NCBI RefSeq assembly: GCF_026151205.1
Contig: NC_087078.1
Coordinates: forward strand, 19,706,265-19,770,264
Length of the DNA stretch: 64,000 bases
Origin: Bolinopsis microptera
Taxonomy: Eukaryota > Ctenophora > Tentaculata > Lobata > Bolinopsidae
Direction: 5' to 3'
Position 1 is the stretch's first letter. Every line of letters begins with the position of its first letter. Positions 11,401-21,479 of the stretch are shown in pieces. The position numbers and the translations under genes were made by a program. The notes beneath the pieces were generated by a model. The model ran no database searches and was not told where the DNA came from. It saw only the letters and a program-made list of their open reading frames with translations.

Positions 11401-14400
11401 GGGGGGGGGTGACATGTCCCCCCGATACTGGGGGGGGGGGGGGTGACATGTCCCCCGATACTGGGGGGTGACATGTCCCCCCGATACTGGGGGGGGTGAC
11501 ATGTCCCCCCGATACTGGGGGGGGGGTGACATGTCCCCCCGATACTGGGGGGGGGTGACATGTCCCCCCGATACTGGGGGGTGACATGTACCCCCGATAC
11601 TGGGGGGGGGGTGACATGTCCCCCCGATACTGGGGGGGTGACATGTCCCCCCGATACTGGGGGGGGGGGTGACATGTCCCCCCGATACTGGGGGGGTGAC
11701 ATGTCCCCCCGATACTGGGGGGGTGAGATGTCCCCCCGATACTGGGGGGGTGACATGTCCCCCCGATACTGGGGGGGGTGACATGTCCCCCCGATACTGG
11801 GGGGGTGACATGTCCCCCCGATACTGGGGGGGTGACATGTCCCCCTGATACTGGGGGGTGACATGTCCCCCCGATACTGGGGGGGGGTGACATGTCCCCC
11901 CGATACTGGGGGGGTGACATGTACCCCCGATACTCAATATTTTAATCTTTACTTATTTACATTGCTTTCCCTGCAGCTCTCCTATACCCATGTGAATCGT
12001 GCGGCAGCATTTCACAGCAGCAGTTTGCATTATGCTTGCCTTTTAGTAGCTTTACTTTCAGAGCATTGCTATCTTTAACAGTTTTAATGGCCTTCCGTGT
12101 ATAGTGTAAAGTTCTATCAGATTAGTATAATTAGTGTAACGTTAATTATTTAAAGATTATACCCATTATTGCTCCCGCGTGCTGCAGTTAAATTCAGATA
12201 TCCAACATCCACAGTTCACAACTGCTTACTTTTTTTCCTCGTAGGTGTTACCGACAACTAGATCTCCATGTTAAACTCCACCCATATCTACACTTTCCCC
12301 TCAGACGAAGTGAACCTCCTTCATCTGTGGGACAAACTCTTAGCCTCGTGTCTCCTCATCTGCACCACCATCGGTCTTCCAGGAAATATCCTTGCTTTCT
12401 CCTACTTTTGGGGCACCGGTAAAAGAGATCTAGCAACCTTGCTGTATCTTACTGTCAGTCTGTTGGACATTTGGACATGTATCCTTCACCTTCCTGTTAT
12501 GATATCTTTGTTTGATTCAAGAAATGCTGGACTGTTTAGTTTTTACCTTGTCTGTGTGTCGTGGAATGTTCTGTTTGATTTTATGCAGAAAGTTTCTCTG
12601 TTTTTGGTGCTCCTGCTGTCTGTTTCCAGGACAATTTCTATAAGGTGCCCTTTTGTTAGGGTGAACAAAAAGGCTGTGTTTGGAGCGTTTATCTGTTATA
12701 TCCTGTTGTTTGTATTACACAAGTTGTTGATAGCATTCAATGGAGTAACATTTGGTTTTGGGAACGATGGACCTTACTGCTATTCATGGTTTTCTCAATC
12801 AAAATCATGGGCAATAGCAGATAGAGTAATAGGATGCGCTCAGGTTGGGATCCCTTCAATTTTCACCTTCTTCAGCTTCGCTATCTGCACATCCTACCTA
12901 TCCTCTTCAGATGTCCTTGGCGGCGTACGATCAGTTGCTTCATTTAACAAGAAAGCGAACATGACAGTGGCTATATTCACCGGGGTCTTCCTTGTTTGTA
13001 ACCTGCCGTACTTTGTCATCAAAATTCTGGAGATAACAAATTATGTAATAACCAACTCTGGGTTTGACAGCGGATATCCTGGATTATTCTTCCGGGGTGA
13101 TTTCATGTTTTGGTACTCGTGGACTTTATCTCACATTATCTTTACAGTTTTGAATGCTACACTAAATCCCGTAATATATTACTTCCGATTCCATAGATTT
13201 CGGTTTTGGGTTGCCGGATCGGTTGTGCAGATAAATCATGAATCACCCGAAGCTTTCAAGATGAACAATGATTTCATTCAGAGCTAAACATTTTCTTGAA
13301 AATAAGAACATTATTTTGGAGGATTCGAGAGTGGAACAATTAACGATTCGCAATATATATATATATATAATATAGCAGGGATAATTTAGAGAACTTATTG
13401 CTGAGTTTACAGTGTCATTCTTAGCTTAATAGTAAAAATCTTTACCTGATTGTACTCCTTGTAAAAAGGATGCAAATCCGAACTGCTGACTGCCACAAAG
13501 GACTCAGGCTCCCTGTATCGGAACTGATTGTCAACAGCACAATCAAACTCAAAACACTTTGACTTCGACCGCTGGCAACACGCTATTGTTACTCTGCGCT
13601 TTTTCTTGCTTCCACTATTGTAGTCAAGAATGAGTCCCTGAAAAGTTAATTTGATACAATTTAAACTTTTAAACTTTCCGCTATTGCACTAAGTGGTAAA
13701 AATTCATCACTCACATAATCATTAGTGTTACTAATTACAGCACTACAAATCTATTACATTTATTGAGAATTATGTTATGTAACGTGATGGAAATATTTTA
13801 AACGGGCATATCCTGTCCAAACCCAGGATGCACTACATGAAGAATTCGTTGTAACTTGGTTTGAAAAGCATTAACATAATCTTTTAAATGAATTATTAAA
13901 GGGCTACGATTAACAGAGCAAACTGTAAAATAATTACAAATATTTCAAATATTTTAGCAAACCTGACAAAAGAATTTAACAGAAGAGATTGTAAGTAAGA
14001 AGATACTTTTCTGAATCTGTGTGAGAAATTCTGAAAATTCTTTTGACCGCTGGCTTATGACTTTAGGATCTTTTTCAGCTGAAGATAAATAAATCTTTAT
14101 GATTGAACGCTTAAAAGTTCACTTATTAAATAGAAATGACTCCACATTCCTAAGCAGATGTAAGCATGAAACCCCGGCCCCAGTATCCCGAGTTCGGATT
14201 GTGACCAAATTTACCAATTAGCGTTTGATATTATATGCATTTTACTTTTCATGTGACCCTTCGATTCTCCTAGAGCTGACTTCTTGAATATGAAAAACAG
14301 GCAGATTTCGGAAAAATAAAATAAATGTTACCTGCAAATTTTACTTTTAAATTGTTAGAAGTTTTACTCACATTGCCAGAATGATGTCTGGAGGAAAGGT

Positions 14401-15027
14401 TTAAATGTAATTCCAAGGTCGGGAAACTTTGAATGGTGTTCAATATGATCTTTGAGTTTAGTAAACTCGTCAACACAGTGACAAACTTCAACCTGCAAGT
14501 TTGATTGTTAGTTTAAAATCAACTCTTACAAGAAATTAGATTAAAATAAGAATGAAAAGCAGCTTAAGGAAAACAAGTGAAAAGAAAAAGAGTCATTCTA
14601 ACTTGGCCTCAAAACAATAATTAAACAATTGTCAAGTAATTGATAAGAAGAGCAGTACTATATGTCTAGAGTGTGGGTCAGACGAGAATTTACCTTCTTT
14701 ATTTGATTGCTTGAAGAGACACACTGAAAGACAAACAAATTTCAGGTTTGAAGTTATAGTGAAAACGTTTTAGAGAATTTGAAGAGGCATAGAAAAAATA
14801 CAACCCCAAGATCAAGTCTTTAAGACAGCTAATATTATACAAAATAATATTCGATTCTTAAGTATTCTTGTTTAAAAAAATGTGGGTTATGAAAAATTAT
14901 AAAATGTTTTGAAACAGGAGATAAGTATGTCAAGAAATGAACGTACCTTAACGATAACCGAATAGAGAACTCTGGAGGAACGGATCCTGTGACTACCAAA
15001 CTCTACTGTTAGAAGAATTACATCCAT
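1068..15027 (-). CDS. RPS6KC1: RPS6KC1-like PX-MIT-kinase gene (3' end outside window)
   Basis: Multi-exon gene read right to left. Exons by splice sites and phase: 15027-14947 (start), 14723-14694, 14492-14372, 14078-13963, 13637-13446, 10745-10680, 10511-about 10418, about 10298-9389, 8762-8594, 8446-8267, 7120-7023, 6678-6524, 1372-1300, 1155-1068. The first six exons give 202 codons with no phase clash, and exons nine to fourteen also join in phase. The order PX, MIT, then degenerate AGC-like kinase is that of RPS6KC1, a protein known to sit on endosomal membranes. The ATG at 15027 is the first after an in-frame TGA. The junction between 10418 and 10298 is not settled: without a splice there, the upstream frame stops at about 10373, and a separate MIT-kinase gene (like RPS6KL1) could start at the ATG at 10292. 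The C-lobe end is missing and must lie left of position 1. The gene symbol is assigned by family only. Confidence 0.85.
1701..4702. repeat. 27-bp satellite array, 111 units
   Basis: Unit CTTATACAGTGGGGTGACAT plus ATCTTTT, 27 bases. The array length minus one 5-base duplication (near 1789) equals 111 units. Units differ almost only at one base (GTGACAT or GCGACAT). The C variant occurs only in the first third. Because 27 is a multiple of three and the unit lacks stops, long frames are open on both strands; these are artefacts. It is located in an intron of the RPS6KC1-like gene. Confidence 0.97.
4703..5270. other. Intron, no feature seen
   Basis: AT-rich sequence between the 27-bp array and the TIR element. 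Nothing coding. Confidence 0.6.
5271..5975. mobile_element. TIR element with TAAGGGGAGATACACC ends
   Basis: Inverted ends of about 38 bases: the left one ends ACGTTTTTGCTCCGAACAT at about 5345, and the right one begins ATGTTCGGAGC at about 5937 and ends in CTCCCCTTAA. The first 20 bases of the left end are tandemly triplicated (5271-5320). About 700 bases, no ORF, so non-autonomous. The internal sequence is shared with 15.1-15.3 kb and 20.3-21.1 kb. Confidence 0.85.
5976..6457. other. Intron, no feature seen
   Basis: A 68-residue minus frame at 6152-6358 has no recognisable domain and no splice context fitting the gene. Confidence 0.6.
6458..6556 (-). repeat. 33-bp in-frame triplication of an exon end and its splice donor
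   Basis: The last codons of the exon 6678-6524 (CITYITQ) plus the donor GTATGCG are repeated three times at a period of exactly 33 bases. Potential donors follow CAG at 6524, 6491 and 6458. Use of the second or third donor would add 11 or 22 residues (unit VCVLCITYITQ) without frame change, at the place where a kinase has its DFG/activation segment. Confidence 0.85.
7507..8158. repeat. 16-bp minisatellite, about 41 units
   Basis: Unit CTGAGTCAGTTACCAA with A/G variation (ACCAGCT or ACCAACT). Two units are inverted in sequence (GTTGGTAACT at 7769 and 7881). It is intronic, between kinase exons of the RPS6KC1-like gene. Confidence 0.95.
8594..10298 (-). CDS. RPS6KC1: MIT-domain exons of the RPS6KC1-like gene
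   Basis: A large exon (about 10298-9389) and the next (8762-8594) together encode an acidic, serine-rich disordered region and then a MIT domain. The MIT domain starts at about YYKNCAHIVAEA and crosses the intron: the donor at 9388 leaves phase 1, which the exon from 8762 completes, giving RREGVRRRTAEYL. MIT domains bind ESCRT-III tails. The disordered part holds a 15-bp coding minisatellite (NHGAS units, near 9717-9796). The exon's 5' edge is uncertain: candidate acceptors lie a few bases either side of 10285, and an ATG is at 10292. After the MIT helices the frame runs straight into the kinase N-lobe (VRAFRVLSVKDRVL). Confidence 0.82.
8763..9388. other. Intron of the RPS6KC1-like gene
   Basis: No repeat or coding signal seen. 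The donor is at 9388 and the acceptor (TTTCAG) at 8763. Confidence 0.7.
9717..9796 (-). repeat. 15-bp coding minisatellite in the MIT exon
   Basis: Five to six units encoding NHGAS repeated in tandem inside the disordered part before the MIT domain. The frame is kept because the unit is a multiple of three. Confidence 0.85.
10418..13637 (-). CDS. Linker exons between PX and MIT (unrecognised sequence)
   Basis: Exons 13637-13446 (64 codons), 10745-10680 (22 codons) and 10511 to about 10418 follow the PX exons in phase. The first is rich in basic residues near its start and has several cysteines, and the second ends EDIRKKFE. The third has an acidic-leucine stretch (LSDEDLTLLLERNN). I recognise no domain. 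If the last exon is not spliced at about 10418, it runs into a stop at about 10373 and would be a C-terminus. The 2.7-kb intron between the first two contains the GPCR gene on the other strand and the G-rich array. Confidence 0.6.
11391..11934. repeat. G-rich palindromic minisatellite, about 19 units
   Basis: Unit GATACTGGGGGG plus TGACATGTCCCCCC with a G run of 6 to 13. Each unit can fold on itself (G run, TGACATGT, C run), and the G runs could form quadruplexes. Frames through it are artefacts. It is about 330 bases upstream of the GPCR start. Confidence 0.92.
12268..13287 (+). CDS. Class A (rhodopsin-like) G protein-coupled receptor, orphan
   Basis: An intact single-exon frame of 339 residues with seven hydrophobic segments: TM1 about residues 24-48 (GLPGNILAF), TM2 about 57-80, TM3 ending SVSRTISI in the place of DRY, TM4 after KKAVFGAF, TM5 about 190-215, TM6 with CNLPYF, and TM7 with NATLNPVIYYF, which is the NPxxY motif. 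N-glycosylation is possible at the short N-terminus (NST). The start is supported by an in-frame TAG nine bases upstream. A good acceptor (polypyrimidine then AG) at about 12244 suggests a 5' non-coding exon. The gene lies inside an intron of the RPS6KC1-like gene on the opposite strand. The TM3 motif SRT instead of DRY suggests unusual G-protein coupling. The ligand is unknown. The length is normal for the family. Confidence 0.88.
   Translation: MLNSTHIYTFPSDEVNLLHLWDKLLASCLLICTTIGLPGNILAFSYFWGTGKRDLATLLYLTVSLLDIWTCILHLPVMISLFDSRNAGLFSFYLVCVSWNVLFDFMQKVSLFLVLLLSVSRTISIRCPFVRVNKKAVFGAFICYILLFVLHKLLIAFNGVTFGFGNDGPYCYSWFSQSKSWAIADRVIGCAQVGIPSIFTFFSFAICTSYLSSSDVLGGVRSVASFNKKANMTVAIFTGVFLVCNLPYFVIKILEITNYVITNSGFDSGYPGLFFRGDFMFWYSWTLSHIIFTVLNATLNPVIYYFRFHRFRFWVAGSVVQINHESPEAFKMNNDFIQS
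13963..15027 (-). CDS. RPS6KC1: PX-domain exons of the RPS6KC1-like gene
   Basis: Four exons (27, 10, 40 and 39 codons) encode about 116 residues from the start Met. The pattern is that of a PX (phox) fold: a beta-rich start ending YSVIVK, then VDEFTKLKDHI, then a proline loop ITFKPFLQ, then two helices with the spaced IxxRxxxFxxFL pattern, ending SVKFF. PX domains bind phosphoinositides on endosomes. The usual RRYSDF-type arginine that contacts PI3P is not present here: the aligned stretch reads HCVDEF. Lipid binding may therefore be weak or altered, which is inference. The donor after exon 3 is GTGAGT at 14371-14366. Confidence 0.75.
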
Positions 15028-15559
15028 TTCTACAAATGATCATCCTGTAATTAATGATATTAGATGTTAAGGGGACATACATTTGATACATTGAACATTT
15101 TATGACAGTACGCACTTTCGGGAAAAAATATTTTCGTAAAGTCTGTCACTGAAATACCGATAATTTAGTCTTTTTACAAGTTTTTTGGCTGACGTTTTTA
15201 CTGAACATTACTTACAATCCGTACAAGACGCCCTTCAAAGGATGATGCCTACTATTAAAGTTGTACATTTTACCAACGAACAGCTCCCGCCAACATCTGG
15301 GGCAGCTGAACAACATTCTTATCGCGTTTTCCATCAGCTGCAGTAAGGTTTTTTTTTTACATATTTGATAGATTTACAGATCTGGCTTGACAAAAATTTT
15401 CAGAAAAAATCATGTTCGCGGGAAGCAAAAATCCGATGAGTTTTTTAGGGGGGAGGGGTAGGGGGTTGAGGGGGGTTGGGAAGGGTTGTCACATGACGAG
15501 AAATTTTTTGCAAAAATTAAACAATCTTTATTTGTTGATATTATTCACCCCTGTTGCCT

Positions 15560-18445
15560 AGAGTGGTGGGTCTGCACTTGAGAAGAGTGGGTCTGGCCGC
15601 TAGAATGGTGGGTCTGCAATCTAGAAGTGGGTCTGGCAACCAGAATGGTGGGTCTGCAATCTAGAAGTGGGTCTGGCAACCAGAATGATGGGTCTGTACC
15701 CTTAAAGAGTGGTCTGACAACCAGAGTGGTGGGTGTGCACTTGAGAATAGGGGGTCTGGCAGCTAGAATGGTGGGTATGCAATCTAGAAGTGGGTCTGTT
15801 AACCAGAAGTGTGGGTCTACACCCTTGAAGAGTGGGTCTGACAAGCAGAATGGTGGGTCTGCACTTGAGAAGAGTGGTTCTTGCGGCTGGAATGGTGGGT
15901 CTGCAATCTAGAAGTTGGTCTAGCAACCAGAATTGTGGATCTGCATTCGAGAATAATGAGTCTTCACTCTAGAAGAGTGGGTCTGACAACCAGAATGGTG
16001 GGTCTGCACTTGAGAAGAGTGGGTCTGGCGGCTGGAATGGTGGGTCTGCAATCTAGAAGTTGGTCTAGCAACAGAATTGTGGATCTGCATTCGAGAATAA
16101 TGAGTCTTCACTCTAGAAGAGTGGGTCCGGCAACCAGAGTGGTGGGTCTGCACTTGAGAAGCGTGGGTCTGGCCGCTAAATGGTGAGTCTGCACCCTTTA
16201 AGAGTGGGTCTGACAACCAGAGTGGTGGGTCTGGACTTGAGAAGAGTGGGTCTGGCAGCTGGAATGGTGGGTCTGCAATCTAGAAGTGGGTCCGGCAACC
16301 AGAATGGTGGGTGTACGTACACCCTTGAAGAGTGGGTCTGACAACCAGAGTGGTGGGTCTGCACCCTTGAAGAGTGGGTCTGACAACCAGGGTGGTGGGT
16401 CTACACTTGAGAAGAGTTGGTCTGGCAGCTAGAATGGTGGGTCTGCGATCTAAAAGTGGGTCTTGCAACCAGAATGGTGGGTTTGCATTCTTGAAGAGTG
16501 GGTCTGACAACCAGTGTGGTGGGTCTGCACTTGAGAAGAGTGGGTCTGGCAGCTAGAATGGTGGGTCTGCAATCTAGAAGTGGGTCTGGCAGTTAGAATG
16601 GTGGGTCTGCAATCTAGACGTGGGTCTGGCAACATGAATGGTGGGTCTGCACCCTTCAGGCTTAAAGAGTGGGTCTGACAACCAGAGTGGTAGATCTGCA
16701 CTTGAGAAGTGTGGGTCTGGCAGCTGGAATGGTGGGTCTGCAATCTAGAAGTTGGTCTGGCAACCAGAATGGTGGGTCTGCACCCTTCAGGCTTCAAGAG
16801 TGGGTCTGACAACCAGAGTGGTGGGTCTGCACTTGAGAAGAGTGGGTCTGGCAGCTAGAATGTTGGGTCTGCAATCTATAAGTGGGTCTGGCAACCAGAA
16901 CGGTGGGTCTGCAGTCTGCACCCTTAAAGAGTGGGTCTGACAACCCGAGTGGTGGGTCTGCACTTGAGAAGAGTGGGTCTGGCAGCTGGAATGGTGGGTC
17001 TGCAATCTAGAAGTTGGTCTGGCAACCAGAATGGTGGGTGTACGTACACCCTTGAAGAGTGAGTCTGACAACCCGAGTGGTGGGTCTACACTTGAGAAGA
17101 GTTGGTCTGGCGGCTAGAATGGTAGGTCTGCGATCTAAAAGTGGGTCTTGCAGCCAGAATGGTGGATCTGCACTTGAGAAGAGTGGGTCTGTCAGCTGGA
17201 ATGGTGGGTCTGCAATCTATAAGTGAGTCTGGCAGCTAGAATAGTGGGTCTGAAATCTAGAAGTGGGTCTTGCAACATGAATGTGGGTCTGCACCCTTGA
17301 AGAGTGGGTCTGGCAATCAGAATGGTACGTCTACACTCTAGAAGAGTGGGTCTGGCAACCAGAATGGTGGATTTTCGCCCTAGAAGGGTGAGTCTGGAAA
17401 CCAGAAAGGTGGGTCTACAATCTGGAATAGTGGGTCTGGCAACCAGAATTGCGGGTCTGCATTCTAGAATAGTGGATCTTCACTCTAGAAGAGTGGGCCT
17501 GGCAACCAGAATGGTAAGTCTACACTCTGTCAACCAGATTTGGGGGTCTATAAACTAGAATATAGGAGATATGGCTACCAGAATTGTGGGTTTGGACAAC
17601 CCGAATGGTGGGTCTTCACTCTAGAATAATAGGTCTGGTGGGTCTACACTTTAGAAGAGTGGGTCTGGCAACTAGATTGGTGTGTCTGCAATCTATAAGA
17701 GTGGGTCTGGCAACCAGAATAGTGGGTCTGCAATCAAGGGAATCAAGATGAGTGAGTCTGGCAATCAGAATGGTGGGTCTGCACCTTAGGGTAGTGGGTC
17801 TGGAAACAAGAATGGTGGGTCAGAATTCTTGAATAGTGGGTCTTCACTCTAGCTAAGAGTGGGTCTGGCAACAAGAATGGTGGGTAAGAATTCTAGAATA
17901 GTGGGTCTTCACTCTAGAAGAGTGGGTCTGGCAACCAGAATGGTAAGTCTACACTCTGTCAAGTGTCAACCAGAATTGGGGGTCTAAACTAGAATATAGG
18001 ATATATGGCAACCAGAATTGTGCGTCTGGAGTCTAGAGTCTAGAATAGTGGGTCCGGCAACCCGAAAGGTGGGTCTTCACTCAAGAATAGTGGGTCTGGC
18101 AATCGGAATGGTGCGTCTACACTCTAGAAGAGTGGGGCTGGCAACCAGAATGGTAGGTCTTCGCCTTAGAAGAGTGGGTCTGGCAACCAGAATGGTGGGT
18201 CTGCATTTTAGAATAGTGGGTCTTGACTCTATACCTACTAGAAGAGTGGGTCTCCTCTCTAGAAGAGTGAATCTGGCAACCAGAATGGTAATTCTTCACT
18301 CTGTCAACCAGAATTGGGGGTCTATGAACTAGAATATAGGAGATATGACAACCAGAATTGTGGGTCTGGACTCTAGAATAGTGGGTCTGGCAACCAAAAT
18401 GTTGAGTCTGCACTCTAATAGAGTGGGTCTGGCAACTAGAATGCA
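15560..18445. repeat. Degenerate GTGGGTCTG satellite, 2.9 kb
   Basis: About 20-base half-units: GTGGGTCTGGCAACCAGAAT alternating with GTGGGTCTGCACTTGAGAAG or GTGGGTCTGCAATCTAGAA, giving about 40-base dimers and longer multimers. Divergence is high, unlike the other arrays, and rises towards the right end. Short open frames on both strands are by-products. Confidence 0.92.
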
Positions 18446-18659
18446 GACACGTAGCCAAGGGGAAGACCCCCGGAAAAAAATTGAACCCCAAAAAAAATAA
18501 GCCCCCTAGTCCCCATGGTCGCCTGGTAAGTGGGCTGTGTTTATGACTGTTTGATTAAACGACACGACAGGCAATCGACTTTAGCATTTCGTAAATTATT
18601 CCCAAATCCCACTATACAATATGTACTTATTCCATTCAATGTGACAAGTACTGAGTTCC

Positions 18660-19660
18660 CCCCTAGCCCCCAACTTTGTATTATTGTGATGTCTGAAATT
18701 ACAAATTTCTAATGCCAAATGTCGTCTGAAACACCCTATTTCTCAAAAATTTTCCGGGGGCTGCACCCCCAACTTTGTATTATCGCCGTCCTACAAATTT
18801 CTTTAATGCCTAATGTCGTCTAAAACAAATAATTTCTAAACATTTTCTTGGGGGCTGCACCCCCCCCCCCCCCCAGTCCCCCAACTTTATATTATTGTGA
18901 TGTCTGATTATTACTGCGCCCCCCCCAGCCCACCAACCTTGTATTATTGTAATGTCTGATTATTGCTGTCCCACAAATGTCGTCTGGAACACCCTATTTC
19001 TCAAAAAGTTTCCGAAGGCCAGGGCTGCGCCTGCCTAGCCCTCCAACTTTGTATTATTGTGAGGTCTGATTATAATTACTGTCCTACACATTTCTTTAAT
19101 GCCAAATGTCGTCTAAAACACTTAATTTCTCAAAAATTTTCTGATTGGCTGCGCCCCCCCTCCCTAGCCAACCAACTTTATATTATTGTGATGTCTCAGG
19201 ATTATTACTGCCCTACTAATTTCTTTAATGCCTAATGTCGTCTGAATCACCCTATTTCTCAAAAATTGTCCGGGGGTGCGCCCCCCCGGCCCCCCAACTT
19301 TATATTATTGTGATGTCTGATTATTACTGTCCCCAAATTTCTTTAATGCCAAATGTCGTCTGAATCACCCTATTTCTCAAAAATTTTCCGGGCGTTGCGC
19401 CCCCAGCCCACCAACCTTGTATTATTGTAATGTCTGATTATTGCTGTCCTACAAATGTCGTCTGGAACACCCTATTTCTCAAAAATTTTCCGAAGGCCAG
19501 GGCTGCGCCCCCCTAGCCCCCCAACTTTGTATTATTGTGATGTCTGATTATTACTGTCCTACAAATTTCTTTAATGCTAAATGTCGTCTAAAACACATAA
19601 TTTCTCAACAATTTTCTGGGGGGCTGCGCCTTCCCCCCTCCCTAGCCAACCAAAGGAGCT
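18660..19660. repeat. Tandem array of about 115-bp units
   Basis: About nine units, each with AACTTTGTATTATTGTGATG, then TTTCTTTAATGCCAAATGTC, then CCTATTTCTCAAAAATTTTC and a C-rich end with poly-C runs (longest near 18860). Adjacent to the GTGGGTCTG satellite. Confidence 0.85.
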
Positions 19661-20339
19661 TCGCCCCGGCTACGTGTCGAGTCGGGCTACGTGCCCAGAA
19701 TCGAAAAAACTTAATCTTTAAATGAATAACGGAACCTTCATTATGAAGTTACGAGATGATAATATAATTGGGAGGCAAAGTGGGTATCGGGCTTGGGGCT
19801 CATAATGCGCAAAATTTGGCCGCTGTCGAGTGGGTCTGCCTAAAATTCACAGATCTAGCTATGGGTCTGAGACATTTGTAAAAAAAAAACCTTAAGCTGC
19901 AGGCGTGGGATGAGAATGACCAAGATCCGATAAGCTGGGGATGGAAGATGAACAATAGGGCGCATGTACCAGTGACCACTCTTATGAGTACAGCTCCGAA
20001 AAAGCTCATTCAAAACATCAGTTAAATTAAATTATTTAATTTATTAATTATTTAATTAATTAATTAAATAATTTATTTTTGAAAAAGTTGTTAAAGAAAA
20101 CGTTTTTCTTCTTTGTTTTCTTAACACACTGCTTTAAACTAGAATCTTCTAGGATATTCAGAACGTGACTTATTTGCGGAAAACCAAAGTGGTAAAAAGT
20201 GGTAAAAAAGTGGTAATTGTGGATTTTGCTCAAGTCAGAATTTTTGGGAATTCTCTGGAATGATTCCTGGGACCTGTCCCGACCATTTTCCGTTAAAATC
20301 GCTTAGTTGCGAATTTTGTCCGACAAAGGCTGAAATTAA
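19661..20339. other. Sequence between satellite and TIR-element copy
   Basis: AT-rich, including a palindromic ATTTAATTAATTAATTAAAT stretch near 20040. No gene. Confidence 0.6.
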
Positions 20340-21078
20340 GATGTATTTGACTGTACTAGTATGAAATCCTCAAAGGTCTTAGTAAAATTCATGTAAAAAA
20401 TGTCAAAAATGGCAGATTTAAGGCTTAAAATGCCTATAACTCAAAAAGTATCAGTTGTTTTGAAATAATTTTTACAGAATCGTAATCAGCTTGATGAAAC
20501 GAAACTTTTAATTTCCAAATTTATAATACTAAAGACACAAAATTTATAAAAAAATGTGTACAATTTGTGCGAAATTTGTACGACCCTTGTGTTCGAGCTA
20601 GAAAATTATTTAAGACTATTTGTCTTCTAAAATCATTAATTTGGTACTAAAAATTTCGTCTTATCAAGCTGATTACGATTCTGTAAAAAACTGATACTTT
20701 ATAAGCCCTAAATCTGCAATTTTTTGCCCTTTTTTACATGAATTTTACTAAGACATTTGAGGCCAGATTTCATATCTTAAAACTTAAAATTGAAACAAAT
20801 CCTGTTACAAAAAGTTTGATATAATCATCAGCTATACTCACAAGAATTTTTGAAGCGATATCTTATGACCTGGGTGATTGGTAAAATGTACAACTTTAAT
20901 AGTAGGCAAAAATTTAAATTTTTCTTCTCTCGACCTTGTTCGGTTTGTAACTTCGTCATTTATAATAGTTCAATTATATAATCCTTTGAAGGGCGTCTTG
21001 TACAGATTGTAAATAATGTTCAGTAAAAACGTCAGCCGCAGGTCCCGGTAAAAAAGGTTTTGGTGTATGTCCCCTTAA

Positions 21079-21479
21079 CTATGTCGACAAGTTTTGAGTA
21101 GGAAAAATGATACCACATTTTAATTGAATTGAATGTTTCAATCTTGATTGGATTTTTGTCCATTATCAACAGTTGTGTCAATGATCAATGATCATGTTAA
21201 TTCATCATTATGTTCAATTCATATTCATCAAGCATAATTTTTCCATCTTTGAATATCTGTACTGATTCTTCTAGTAACTAGACTTCACTTCAGATACATA
21301 ATATTATATAAGTTAAATAAGTAATAATTATTTACATTGTATACATCATAATATAACATTAAAAATATTGTAAGTGTTTTCTGAGAATAATTTATAATTC
21401 AAACATCTTTACTTCCGTGGACTATCTGAATCAAATGTATTTTATACAGTAGAAATCATAACCATAATGATAACAATGA
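21079..21479. other. Downstream region of the TEX9-like gene
   Basis: AT-rich, probably 3' UTR and spacer. No coding signal. Confidence 0.6.

Larger units (their letters stand above)
15067..21078. mobile_element. Possible 6-kb composite element with TTAAGGGGACATAC ends
   Basis: The left end TTAAGGGGACATACA (15067) and right end TGTATGTCCCCTTAA (21078) are inverted. Inner sequence at 15120-15290 and 20340-21078 matches the element at 5271-5975 (blocks such as TACTGAACATTACTTACAAT and GATTTAAGGCTTAAAATGCC). The two large satellites lie between. A nested or inverted partial copy at 20.6-21.1 kb complicates the picture. Whether it moved as one unit is inference. Confidence 0.5.

Noticed and set aside
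11355-11937. Proline/glycine-rich frames on both strands
   Set aside because: Only the G-rich array read in several frames.
15545-18491. More than a dozen frames of 60-124 residues
   Set aside because: By-products of the GTGGGTCTG satellite. No start context, splice sites or domain.
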